DNA of 21,093 nucleotides from JAFGPJ01 sp964439135 (GTDB lineage: Bacteria; Planctomycetota; Phycisphaerae; Sedimentisphaerales; Anaerobacaceae), in contig CAYTNN010000060.1 in NCBI GenBank assembly GCA_964439135.1, forward strand, positions 1-21,093. The letters are read 5' to 3'. Shown here one piece after another: positions 7,524-16,196 of this stretch. The position numbers and the translations under genes are program-made. The notes under the pieces were generated by a model that was given only the letters and a program-made list of their open reading frames with translations, was not told where the DNA came from and did not search any database. Within the stretch, counting starts at the first letter, position 1, and each line of letters opens with the position of its first letter.

Positions 7524-7819
7524 ATGAATTAAAAACGCCGTGTAATGGACATTTTTTTCCGAATATGCCCGCCTTTATCCGTTTAGATTCGTATAATAGG
7601 TAACAGATTTATGTAGAATACATAAATAAGTAAAAAGTTAAAAGGTAAAAGTAAAAAGACTTTGTCATTGATTATTTCTCTGTGGCTCAAACAACAGTGT
7701 TAATCAGTGTAAATCCGTGTCTAAAAAGAGGCTATTTGAAAAAACAAACAAAAAAAGGCAAAAATGAGAGTAAATCCGGTGTTTATTCGTGTAAATTCGT
7801 GGTTAATTTGAAAAAACAA

Positions 7820-7900
7820 AACCAAAGCCGGGCTTTGCCCGGAAATCCGAAGCACTAAGCTCTAAATCCGAAACATAAGGCATAGGAGCTAAAAGAAAGC
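7820..7900. repeat. Hairpin CCGGGC-TTT-GCCCGG with AAATCCGAA-type repeats
   Basis: A perfect 6-bp GC stem with a 3-nt loop at about 7829-7843 is followed by two AAATCCGAA units (about 7845-7875) with a decayed segment after them. The purine-rich, AAAAG-like tract at 7628-7662 is another low-complexity piece of the same mosaic. Confidence 0.4.
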
Positions 7901-8050
7901 TCCGAAAGCACATTTGAAAGGGTATGTTTGAAAAAACAAACCCAATTTTGCGGGAGTAGAAATGAACGCAAAGTCAATTATAATAAGGGGATACGAGAAA
8001 TATATCGGATTGGACACCTGGTGAAAACAAACCCAAACAAACCAAATCAA

Positions 8051-8110
8051 GCTTGTCCTGAGCGCAGTCGAATGGAGCCAATCTCGTTTAGCCCCCAGCA
8101 CTGCTGGGGG
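8051..8110. repeat. CCTGAGCG-AGTCGAA repeat and perfect hairpin
   Basis: TTGTCCTGAGCGCAGTCGAA (about 8053-8072) is a copy of a widespread intergenic repeat that translates as CPERSR. It is followed by a perfect inverted repeat CCCCCAGCA (8092-8100) / TGCTGGGGG (8102-8110), a strong stem whose real loop would be several bases. No T-run follows, so it is probably a REP-like element and not a terminator. Confidence 0.55.
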
Positions 8111-8376
8111 TTGAAAGGCTATTTGAAAAAACAAAGCCAATTTTCAGAAAGGCAAAATGATACAATGTTAGTAATAACAATGGTTTATGGGGATTTTATT
8201 GGGCTGCGATTGCGAGAAAACAAAGCCAATTCAAAGCCAATCAAAACCAATTTTGATTGTTCGCTGTGGGCAACAACCTCGGCCTTGACATATACTATCA
8301 GAATGTAGTAAAGGAAACTAAGAGTAATATGTATACGCTCTAATCAAAACAATTTCTCTCGTAGAAGGAGTTACAG

Positions 8377-9591
8377 ATGGTCGATTATATGAAGCGACGC
8401 AGTTTTCTAACGGGTCTTGCAGCTATGGGTGTAGCCTCCGGCATGGGTACACGTGCCGGGATTGTTTCCGCTGCTGAACCGGTAGGTTCCAGCAAGCAAG
8501 GGAACCTGGAAATCACAAAAGTAGAAATCCTGCAGATAACAGGCAAGAATAAGAGAAAGGTGCTCTATCTGAAAGTCCATACCAATGGCGGCCCGGCGGG
8601 GCTCTACGGCCCGATTGACAACGAGGCGGCAATGTTCGTCGATCAATTCTTCAAGCGAAATCTGATCGGCACCGACCCGCTGGCATACGAAGCATATTGG
8701 GACAAGATGTTCCGAGCGAGCAGGCACTCCCGCGGCAGTCACTACATCATGGCTCTCAGTGCCATTGACAATGTGCTCTGGGACCTTCGCGGCCGGCTCT
8801 TCGGCCTGCCGGTCTATCGGCTTCTCGGCGGTTCGCGCGGCAAGGTCAGGGCATACGCCAGTTGCCTGGGATTCTCGCAGGAACCGTCGGCGCTGCGTTC
8901 GAAAGCACAGGAATTGAAGCAGCAGGGGTACCAGCATCAAAAATGGTTTGTGCGGGACCGAGGCCCAAAATTCGGACCCGATGGCGTCGAAGAAGATGTG
9001 AAAGTCGTGCGCTTGCTTCGCGAAGCGGTAGGGGACGATGTGGACCTCATGTTCGACGCGTATTGGCAATGGGACCTTCAATACGCCCTGGCTTGGACCA
9101 GGCGGGCCGAGCAATATAATCCACGATGGATAGAAGAGCCCTTCCAGTCGGCAAACCTGGACGCCTTTATCGAACTGAGCCGCGAGACCTCGATCCCGGT
9201 GGCTACGGGAGAGCATTTTTACGGCCGCTGGGATGTGCACAAGTTCCTCAAGGCCGATGCTATCATGGTGGTTCAAGCCGACCCGGAATGGTGCGGCGGG
9301 ATCAGCGAGCTTCTCAAGATATGTACGCTGGCCTCGGTTCACGGGGCCAACGTCATCCCGCACGGCCACAGCCTCCACGCCGCCATGCACGTAGTGGCAA
9401 GCCAGCCGATAGAGGTTTGTCCGCTCGTCGAGTTCCTGATTCAGAAGATGGATAGCTACTACGATTTCGAGAAGCACCAGCTCAAGCCCGTAGATGGGAT
9501 GCTGGAACTGCCGGATAAGCCCGGCTTTGGGATTGAGCTGGACGAGTCCAAGATTGCGGATATTCGACCTGTATCGTGGCGGCAAAGTTGA
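8377..9591 (+). CDS. Tat-exported enolase-superfamily sugar-acid dehydratase (rhamnonate dehydratase-like)
   Basis: 404 residues. ATG 8377 has GAAGGAG 6 nt upstream; ATG 8389 (M5) is the alternative. The N terminus has a twin-arginine signal (KRRSFLTG, 6-13, then a hydrophobic stretch and an SAA site near 33). The body is a mandelate racemase/muconate lactonizing-type enzyme, which removes water from sugar acids by Mg-assisted proton abstraction. It most resembles L-rhamnonate dehydratase: QKWFVRDRGP near 190, metal ligands at D227 (FDAYW), E253/E254 (IEEP) and E279 (GEH), and a likely D302-H329 dyad (QADPE, PHGHS). The Salmonella L-rhamnonate dehydratase dyad, as I recall, has the same spacing. 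N-terminal substrate residues could not be matched, so the sugar is uncertain. Export of such an enzyme is unusual. Confidence 0.85.
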   Translation: MVDYMKRRSFLTGLAAMGVASGMGTRAGIVSAAEPVGSSKQGNLEITKVEILQITGKNKRKVLYLKVHTNGGPAGLYGPIDNEAAMFVDQFFKRNLIGTDPLAYEAYWDKMFRASRHSRGSHYIMALSAIDNVLWDLRGRLFGLPVYRLLGGSRGKVRAYASCLGFSQEPSALRSKAQELKQQGYQHQKWFVRDRGPKFGPDGVEEDVKVVRLLREAVGDDVDLMFDAYWQWDLQYALAWTRRAEQYNPRWIEEPFQSANLDAFIELSRETSIPVATGEHFYGRWDVHKFLKADAIMVVQADPEWCGGISELLKICTLASVHGANVIPHGHSLHAAMHVVASQPIEVCPLVEFLIQKMDSYYDFEKHQLKPVDGMLELPDKPGFGIELDESKIADIRPVSWRQS

Positions 9592-9604
9592 ATCGGAAAA
9601 AACT

Positions 9605-9626
9605 ATACCGGCTGGTATTCTCTCTT
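9605..9626 (+). terminator. Weak terminator-like hairpin after the dehydratase gene
   Basis: ATACC (9605-9609), loop GGCT and GGTAT (9614-9618), followed by TCTCTCTT. The stem is only 5 bp and the tail is mixed pyrimidine, so this is a weak candidate. It sits in the 112-nt gap between two convergent genes. Confidence 0.28.
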
Positions 9627-9703
9627 CGTTCGACTCCGGTAGTTCGTGCTGCCTTGCCTTGCGATACGTTTATAAAAGCTCAATATTGCCGGGCGAAATG
9701 CAC

Positions 9704-10705
9704 CTACAGGCAGAATTCACCTTTATCCATCAGCATTTCGCCGTCCACCTCGATAGTCGGGCTTATAATCACGCCGTCAACGTGTGCTTTGCTGTCCCAC
9801 TTGGCTCCGGTTTTGCCGGGCAGGGGGCTGCCGAACGCAATATGCACCCCGGGAAACTTCTCATCCTGAAGCAGATTGTAGATTAGCCCGGTCAGGCCGG
9901 TATTCGTACCGATGGCAAATTCACCGACCCTGTAACTGTTTTCGTCGAGCTCAAAGAGGTACTTCGTCAATTCCTGCAGGAGCCGCTCGTCGTCGCAGCG
10001 TATGCTTTCTTTTACGGCCCCGCCGTTTTCAACCTCGATGGTAATTGGCGTATTTTCAAGAGAACCGTATTTCCGGGTAAAGAAATCCCCGAGGCAGCCG
10101 TCAATGACAACTGTACCGTTGAAATTAGCAGGCGACGTAAACACCTCACCATCGGGGAGATTCTTCCAATGGCCCGGGGTGATATCGCCGTCGCTGATTA
10201 TCCATTTGAGCTGCGGACTGAATTCAGCAACAAAATCGTTCCCTTTTTCAGTTACCACCCTGATTTTGCCCGCGTTTCTAACCTTCTCATAGACTCGCCT
10301 GCTGATGCGCTGAATCTCTTTGTAATCGCTGCACATCCCGTCTTTCATAATCTCCGGCGTGATTCCAATCATGTGGGCATGCCTGAGCCCGGGATTTGCC
10401 TCGACCGCCTTGAGCATCCACCTTCGGAAGCTCTGGAGCTCTCCTTCGGCGCCCTGGGCGGCATAGATACTGACATCGGCAGCCTTAATAGCATCGTCTA
10501 TGGCCTGCGGGTAATCTATCGGTCTTTCGCCGAAATCCTCCATTACGAAGAATACAACTTCGGCGGTAATCTTTTCGATGGCGGTTTTAATCGCTGAGCC
10601 GATTTCGACGGTCTCGGCATCGGTAATAATAACTATGCTTTCGCCCGCCCTGACTTTCAGACAATTCTCGACGGCCTGTTTTACGCCTTCTTCAATACTG
10701 CCCAC
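9704..10705 (-). CDS. M29-type (aminopeptidase T/II-like) metallo-aminopeptidase
   Basis: 333 residues from GTG 10703-10705, chosen because AGGAG (10713-10717) sits 7 nt upstream. An ATG at 10787-10789 in the same frame adds 28 residues that look non-homologous. The enzyme should remove N-terminal residues from peptides using bound metal ions, in the cytoplasm (no signal peptide). Family motifs seen: NLPDGEVFTSP with E187, GEFAIGTN with E262, GVHIAFG with H288, and KAHVDG with H308 and D310, which match M29 metal ligands. The protein is shorter than the roughly 400-residue characterised members. I did not locate the usual active-site tyrosine between the two histidine motifs, where GSPLPGKTGAKWDSK has none. 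Convergent with the dehydratase gene; no operon partner. Confidence 0.82.
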   Translation of the reverse strand: MGSIEEGVKQAVENCLKVRAGESIVIITDAETVEIGSAIKTAIEKITAEVVFFVMEDFGERPIDYPQAIDDAIKAADVSIYAAQGAEGELQSFRRWMLKAVEANPGLRHAHMIGITPEIMKDGMCSDYKEIQRISRRVYEKVRNAGKIRVVTEKGNDFVAEFSPQLKWIISDGDITPGHWKNLPDGEVFTSPANFNGTVVIDGCLGDFFTRKYGSLENTPITIEVENGGAVKESIRCDDERLLQELTKYLFELDENSYRVGEFAIGTNTGLTGLIYNLLQDEKFPGVHIAFGSPLPGKTGAKWDSKAHVDGVIISPTIEVDGEMLMDKGEFCL

Positions 10706-10986
10706 TTTATTTCTCCTGCTTATACTTTTTACTTCACTCGGATCACGTGTCCCGGGCACTATGCCGGACAGCGTCGCCAGTGACGGCATTTAGACACGAT
10801 TCTACAGGCCTGCCAATTATCGGGCAAGAGTTCAATACCAACTAAAATTTCGAATTTGTATGCCTCGTCTCCGAACAACATGAAGGAAATCAGCAACCTC
10901 AGCAATTCGGGGAAAAATCTTTGGCAGCAGCATAACACTACAATAAGTATTGATTTAAGAGCTTCAATGTGTTAATATAGGTAGAG

Positions 10987-13900
10987 TTGGATGAAATGAA
11001 TTCGTATTATAGGACTTGCTGTTTGAAAAAAAGCTTAATAAAACGTCTAAAACGCAAGAATTTAGTCTTTTTCGTTGTAATATTGTTTATTAGTTTGGCT
11101 GCGGACACAACACGGGCCGAATTTCTCGCATATAATGACAACCTTCGGGAGGCGGGTGATTCTACGGCGGCAAATGTTACCGGCTGGACTATTCATAATA
11201 ACGATAGGGCTAATTCAACAGGCCAGCTCAGAAACTTCGAAACAGGTAGCGATGCCGGGATGCCCACTGTTACGTTCACGATGGGAAGTGCCGGACTAAG
11301 TGTCAGCGGCGGCGGCGCCGGCGGCAATCCCGCCCCGGGCACCGAAGCATACGAGATATTCAATAATATCGTAGACTTCGGGCCAAACAACATTTATTAC
11401 GGCGGCCAGGGCTGGTGGGTCGAGATAGAATTCACCGGATTAGACCCGGCAAAGACGTACAGTTTTGTCGGCACCGCTATCCGCTCAACGAATTATCCCG
11501 ACCGGATTACACTTGTTACTATCTCAGGCGCCGCCGGCTATGTCAATAACAGCAGCGACGGAATTGTCGAAAGGAGCGAGAGCCAATCCAAATTTCTTGC
11601 CGGAAATAACAGTATCACTGGCTATGTGGTTCGTTGGGACGAGATCGTGCCCTCAGCCGGCGGTAGTTTCACAATCAGGGCAGAAGCAGCTCCCGAATCC
11701 GAGGATGGAAGAGCGTATCCTCTTGCGGGTTTCATGCTCGAAGAGCTTGGCAAGGCCGGGAACCGCCCGCCGGAAGTCGATGCCGGAGACTACGATTCGC
11801 TTACATGGCCGAACAATATCCTGCAGCTAAGCCCGGATATCGAGGACGATGACCCATGTGATCTTGACATATTGACAATAAAGTGGTCGAAACTCAGCGG
11901 CCCCGGCTCAGTGACTTTCGAACCCGCCAACGACATAGCGGACCCCTGCGCGATATTTTCCGAGCCCGGCGATTATGTCCTGCAGCTCCAGGTATGGGAT
12001 GAAGTGCCCCAGTTAGGCAGCAACTCGGTTATTATAACCATAATAGAGCCGATGCTGGGTGACCTTGATGGGAACAACAAAGTCAACTTCAAAGATCTCG
12101 TACTCTTTAGTGCACAGTGGCTTGGTCCTGAGAGAAGTCCCGCCGACCTCAACGCCCGTGATGGCGTCAATATGGCCGACTTCGCCATCCTGGCAGAAAA
12201 CTGGCTCGAAGGAGAGGGAGCAATCCTGGTTATAAATGAACTTCTCGCAAGGAACGACTTTAGTATAACCGACCCACAGGGCCAGCGCGACGACTGGATC
12301 GAAATCTATAATTCCGGCGAAGAAGCTATCAATATCGGCGGGATGTATCTTACAGACGATTTATCCGAGACGACCAAGTGGCGGATTCCAAATGATAATT
12401 CATCTGTTACCACAATTCAGCCGGGCGGTTATCTTTTAATCTGGGCGGACAATGACATCGCCGATGCAGGATTGCATGCGGGCTTCGAACTCGACGCCGA
12501 TGCCGGTGACCAGGTCGGCCTGTTCGATACCGATGGCATTACACAACTTGACAGCATCACTTTTGACCAACAGACACCGGATGTTTCCTACGGCCGTGAT
12601 CCCGACGCTACGAATAATTGGGTAACACTCGATCCGACTCCGGGAGCATCGAATAATGGTTCGTATCTTGCTGTTGTAGCCGATACGAAATTCAGCCATG
12701 ACCGCGGCTTTTATGATGCGCCATTCGCAGTACAGATTACTACTGAAACACCCGGCGCGATAATTCGCTACACCACAGACGGAAGCACACCGACTATGAG
12801 CCACGGCCAAATTTATAATCCCGCTTCACCAATCACAATCAGCACAACAACCTGCTTACGGGCAATGGCATTCTTGCCGGGCTTCAAATCCACCAACGTC
12901 GATACACATACTTATATCTTCCTCGACGATGTCATCAATCAAGCCACGAATCTATTCACCGGCTCTCAAGTTGTGCCCCCTGGTTATCCGAGTTCATGGG
13001 GCTCAGTCACCGGCGATTACCAGGTTGACCCGGACGTTGTCGGACAGAACGGCAGAGACTGCTTCAACGGACTCTATGCAAGAACTATCATCGACGACCT
13101 TAAGTCAGCCCCGAGTATCTCTCTTGTGATGGACACAGACGACTGGTTCGGCAGCAGGGGCATATATATCAATCAGTCGCAGGACGGCACTGAGCGAGTC
13201 TGTTCAATCGAATATATAGACCCAAATACCGAAGACGAATTTCAAGCCAACTGCGCCATGGCCATGCAGGGAGGCGTAAGCGGCGGAGGCACAAGTTTGC
13301 AGAGATGGAAGTCGTTCAAGCTCTCGATGCGCCCGAGATTCAAGACTCAAACCGACGACCGCAAAGCAACGGGCGGCCCGCCGAAGCTGAATTTCAAGCT
13401 GTTCGCCGATTCGCCGGTGGACCGCCACAACACTTTCGTGCTGGATGGGGTTCTGAACCACTCTTGGCTGCATCCCGGCAGCGACCAGACTAACACCGCC
13501 CTGTACGTCCAGGACCAGTACGTTGCCGACCTTCACAACGCTATGGGCGGCTATTCCCCTCACGGCTCCTACGCCCACATCTACATAAACGGCCTGTACT
13601 GGGGAATGTACTACACGCATGAACGGCCGGACCATGCCTGGGCGGCGGAAATGTTCGGTGCCAACGAGGACGAGTACGACGCGATAAAGCATAACAGCGG
13701 AGGCGTAATCAATAACGGCATCGGCGGCAGCGCTACGGCAAATTATAATTCGATGGTAAATGCCGCAAACGCTGTGCAATCCGACCCGGGCAGTCTGACA
13801 AAGTACCTCACATTAACCCAGAAGCTGGATATCGACAATTTCATCACTTACTTGCTGGCCAACTGGTTTCCCGGCAACCACGACTGGCCTCATAAGAACT

Positions 13901-16083
13901 GGTACGCAACACATCGCAATCATCCCGACGGAAAATGGCGCTTTCATTCGTGGGACGCCGAGCACACAGTTGAAGGGGGCAACGACGTCGGCGAAAGCCC
14001 ATCGGATATCCATGATAAGCTTGACGGAAATGCCGAATATCGAATTCGTTTTGCCGACCACATACACAAATACTTCTTCAATAACGGCCCGCTCTCATAT
14101 CCGGCCTCGGCCCAGCTTTTCCAAAAAAGGATTGACCAGATATACCGGCCTATTGTCGGCGAATCTGCCAGGTGGGGCGACAACCGAAGATCCACGCCGT
14201 ATACGCGTGAGGATTGGCTCAAAACCGCCAACGACAAGCTGAACAGCTATTTACCAGGCCGCTCAAACACTGTCCTCAACTACCTGAAAAGCGCAAACCT
14301 CTACCCCAGCATCAGCGCGCCGGTCTTTCGTATCAACGGTGTCAATCAGCACGGCGGCCATGTCGATACCAACGGCAGACTGACAATGAGTGCATCCGGC
14401 ACAATCTGGTACTCGCTTAACGGCGCCGACCCCAGGATAGCCGGCGGTTCAGTCAACAGCTCCGCGGCAAGAGTATACACCGGGCCTGTCATCCTGACCA
14501 AAAGCACCCAAGTCAAGGCGCGCGTTTTAAACGGCGACACATGGAGCGCCTTGAACGAGGCAGTCTATGCCGTCGGACTGGTCGCTGAGAATCTGCGTAT
14601 CACGGAGATTATGTACAATCCGCAGAATGTAAATATACTCACCGATCCGAACACCGAGTTCATCGAACTAAAAAACATCGGAGCAGAAAGCATAAACCTC
14701 AATTTCGTCAGCTTTACGAATGGAGTCGAATTCACCTTCCCGGACGTAGACCTTGCGCCCGATGAATATGTTCTAATTGTTGAGGATATAGATGCTTTCA
14801 CAAACAAGTACGACCCGTCTCTTAATATCGCAGGCGAGTATTTCGGCAGCCTGAACAATGCCGGCGAACGCATCGAGCTTTTAGATGCGGCAGGCCAAAC
14901 CATCCATGACTTCAAATACAGTGACGGCTGGTTTACTATCACCGACGGCATGGATTTCTCGCTCGTGATGATAGACCCGCTTAACACCGAGCCCAGCGCC
15001 TACTCCGACAAGAGCGCCTGGCGACCGAGCACCGGCCCGGGCGGCTCACCCGGCACCGGTAACGCCAGCCAGCCTCCGGAGATCGGCGGCGTTATCATAA
15101 ATGAAATTCTCGCACATTCACACGCAGAAGCCCCCGACTGGATAGAGCTCTACAACACGAACGGCCATGCCATCAACATCGGCGGCTGGTTCCTCAGCGA
15201 CGATAACATGGATCTGAAGAATTACGAAATCCCCGATGTCACGATTATGGAACCCTATGGCTACGTCGTTTTCCACGAAGACCTTCATTTTGGCAATCCG
15301 GCCGCTCCCGGCACCCACAGGCCCTTCGGACTCAGCGAGAACGGCGAAACTTTATATCTGAACTCCGGTTCCGACGGCGAACTGACCGGTTACAGCGACG
15401 AGGAAAAGTTTGGAGCTTCCGCGACCGGCGTGTCTTTCGGCAGGTATCTCAAGAGCACAGGTTCGTACAACTTCGTAGCGACCAGCGAGATCACGCCCGG
15501 CGGCGCCAACGCCTACCCGAAGGTCGGACCTCTCGTTATAAACGAAATTATGTACAATCCGCCTTTATCCGGCGACTCCGAATACATCGAGCTTCTCAAT
15601 ATCAGCGACTTACCGGTCGTTTTGTACGACCCTGTCACAGCCGAGCCCTGGCGCTTTACGGACGATCCCGACAATCCGGGAATCGAATTTTTCTTCCCAA
15701 CGGATTCGCCGGTGACGATAGAAGCTGGTGAGCATTTATTATTAGTCGGCGATTGGGCGGCATTTGACGCAAAATATAGCATTCCCGCCGGCGTGCAGGT
15801 ATTCGAGTGGTCCGCCGGCAAGCTCAACAATGCCGGCGAGAAAATCCAGCTAAGCATGCCCGGCGACGTCGACACCCAGGGCCTGCGCCACTGGATCCGA
15901 GTCGACCGAGTCACTTACAGCGACGGATCGCACCCGGACGATACACCAGGCGCCGCTGACCCGTGGCCCGCCGAACCGGACGGCTTCGGCTACTCACTTA
16001 GCAGGATCAACCCAACCGAATACGGCAACGACCCAATCAACTGGCAGGCCGCAATTCCATCCCCCGGCAGAGAAAACCTGTAG
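10987..16083 (+). CDS. Giant secreted CotH-kinase / lamin-tail-domain protein
   Basis: 1698 residues from TTG 10987; ATG 10996 in frame is nearly as plausible (AGG at 10978-10980 favours TTG). Signal peptide: basic LKKSLIKRLKRK then a hydrophobic segment, cleavage after TRA near 45. Then: beta domain 46-255; PKD-like domain about 258-355; dockerin-like pair at 358-407, first loop DLDGNNKVNFKD good, second degenerate; lamin-tail domain (LTD) 1 about 412-555; chitobiase-C-terminal-like domain about 565-645; CotH domain about 705-1095 with HIYINGLYWGMYYTHERPD (865) and NWFPGNHDWPHKNWYA (959); a second chitobiase-C-like domain about 1111-1195; LTD 2, 3 and 4 starting near 1203, 1368 and 1515. CotH of Bacillus is an atypical kinase acting on spore coat proteins; the role of secreted CotH in planctomycetes is unknown. 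No C-terminal anchor seen. The 281-nt upstream gap shows no convincing promoter. Confidence 0.88.
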   Translation: MDEMNSYYRTCCLKKSLIKRLKRKNLVFFVVILFISLAADTTRAEFLAYNDNLREAGDSTAANVTGWTIHNNDRANSTGQLRNFETGSDAGMPTVTFTMGSAGLSVSGGGAGGNPAPGTEAYEIFNNIVDFGPNNIYYGGQGWWVEIEFTGLDPAKTYSFVGTAIRSTNYPDRITLVTISGAAGYVNNSSDGIVERSESQSKFLAGNNSITGYVVRWDEIVPSAGGSFTIRAEAAPESEDGRAYPLAGFMLEELGKAGNRPPEVDAGDYDSLTWPNNILQLSPDIEDDDPCDLDILTIKWSKLSGPGSVTFEPANDIADPCAIFSEPGDYVLQLQVWDEVPQLGSNSVIITIIEPMLGDLDGNNKVNFKDLVLFSAQWLGPERSPADLNARDGVNMADFAILAENWLEGEGAILVINELLARNDFSITDPQGQRDDWIEIYNSGEEAINIGGMYLTDDLSETTKWRIPNDNSSVTTIQPGGYLLIWADNDIADAGLHAGFELDADAGDQVGLFDTDGITQLDSITFDQQTPDVSYGRDPDATNNWVTLDPTPGASNNGSYLAVVADTKFSHDRGFYDAPFAVQITTETPGAIIRYTTDGSTPTMSHGQIYNPASPITISTTTCLRAMAFLPGFKSTNVDTHTYIFLDDVINQATNLFTGSQVVPPGYPSSWGSVTGDYQVDPDVVGQNGRDCFNGLYARTIIDDLKSAPSISLVMDTDDWFGSRGIYINQSQDGTERVCSIEYIDPNTEDEFQANCAMAMQGGVSGGGTSLQRWKSFKLSMRPRFKTQTDDRKATGGPPKLNFKLFADSPVDRHNTFVLDGVLNHSWLHPGSDQTNTALYVQDQYVADLHNAMGGYSPHGSYAHIYINGLYWGMYYTHERPDHAWAAEMFGANEDEYDAIKHNSGGVINNGIGGSATANYNSMVNAANAVQSDPGSLTKYLTLTQKLDIDNFITYLLANWFPGNHDWPHKNWYATHRNHPDGKWRFHSWDAEHTVEGGNDVGESPSDIHDKLDGNAEYRIRFADHIHKYFFNNGPLSYPASAQLFQKRIDQIYRPIVGESARWGDNRRSTPYTREDWLKTANDKLNSYLPGRSNTVLNYLKSANLYPSISAPVFRINGVNQHGGHVDTNGRLTMSASGTIWYSLNGADPRIAGGSVNSSAARVYTGPVILTKSTQVKARVLNGDTWSALNEAVYAVGLVAENLRITEIMYNPQNVNILTDPNTEFIELKNIGAESINLNFVSFTNGVEFTFPDVDLAPDEYVLIVEDIDAFTNKYDPSLNIAGEYFGSLNNAGERIELLDAAGQTIHDFKYSDGWFTITDGMDFSLVMIDPLNTEPSAYSDKSAWRPSTGPGGSPGTGNASQPPEIGGVIINEILAHSHAEAPDWIELYNTNGHAINIGGWFLSDDNMDLKNYEIPDVTIMEPYGYVVFHEDLHFGNPAAPGTHRPFGLSENGETLYLNSGSDGELTGYSDEEKFGASATGVSFGRYLKSTGSYNFVATSEITPGGANAYPKVGPLVINEIMYNPPLSGDSEYIELLNISDLPVVLYDPVTAEPWRFTDDPDNPGIEFFFPTDSPVTIEAGEHLLLVGDWAAFDAKYSIPAGVQVFEWSAGKLNNAGEKIQLSMPGDVDTQGLRHWIRVDRVTYSDGSHPDDTPGAADPWPAEPDGFGYSLSRINPTEYGNDPINWQAAIPSPGRENL

Positions 16084-16115
16084 CACGGGCGGTTCGCGAA
16101 GAAGCCCCTACGAGC

Positions 16116-16143
16116 TTGCAAATTAATCGGGTTTTGTTATAAT
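16116..16143 (+). promoter_or_regulatory. Sigma-70-type promoter of hisF
   Basis: TTGCAA (16116-16121), 16-nt spacer, perfect TATAAT (16138-16143), ending 53 nt before the hisF ATG. It indicates hisF is transcribed on its own and not with the CotH gene. Confidence 0.62.
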
Positions 16144-16196
16144 CCGGCAACGATTTATTAAATCAATGATCACTTGCAATCAATAAAGGAAGAAAG

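Larger units (their letters stand above)
7731..8260 (+). repeat. Interspersed TTTGAAAAAACAAA(C/G)CCAA repeat units
   Basis: At least four units of TTTGAAAAAACAAA followed by CCAA or a variant: about 7736, 7804, 7925 and 8122. Shorter AAAACAAA(G/C)CCAA pieces lie near 8022 and 8216. Units at 7925 and 8122 are followed by a related stretch reading like GNCGGAANGAA / AGAAAGGCAAAATGA. Translated, the repeats give KKQTQF and KKQSQF phrases, which I recall as common non-genic translations in planctomycete genomes. Irregular spacing and sequence drift exclude a CRISPR array. Confidence 0.55.
7289..8376. other. Gene-free mosaic of degenerate interspersed repeats
   Basis: About 1.1 kb with no reading frame I would call a gene. 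It is AT-rich, low in complexity and built from several kinds of short repeated phrases, detailed in separate entries. Near the right end TTGACA (8285-8290) is a perfect -35 box for the gene at 8377, but the best -10 about 17 nt on (GTAAAG) is poor. The frame open at 7928-8308 is the translation of the repeats themselves. Confidence 0.7.

Noticed and set aside
7731..8260. CRISPR array
   Set aside because: Repeat units vary in sequence and spacing, and there are no unique spacers of even length.
7928..8308. 126-residue plus-strand frame (starting MKKQTQF)
   Set aside because: It is a read-through of intergenic repeat units, including CPERSR, with no ribosome binding site and no protein-like pattern.
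8407..9585. 392-residue frame opposite the dehydratase gene
   Set aside because: It lies antisense to a firmly assigned gene with strong family motifs; high GC-third codons make such shadow frames.
10706..10789. N-terminal extension of the aminopeptidase from ATG 10789
   Set aside because: The added 28 residues resemble no M29 start, while GTG 10705 has AGGAG at 7 nt.
10950..10978. Promoter TTGATT-17-TAATAT before the CotH gene
   Set aside because: Each box matches consensus at only four of six positions, and the start would fall on the initiation codon, leaving no leader.
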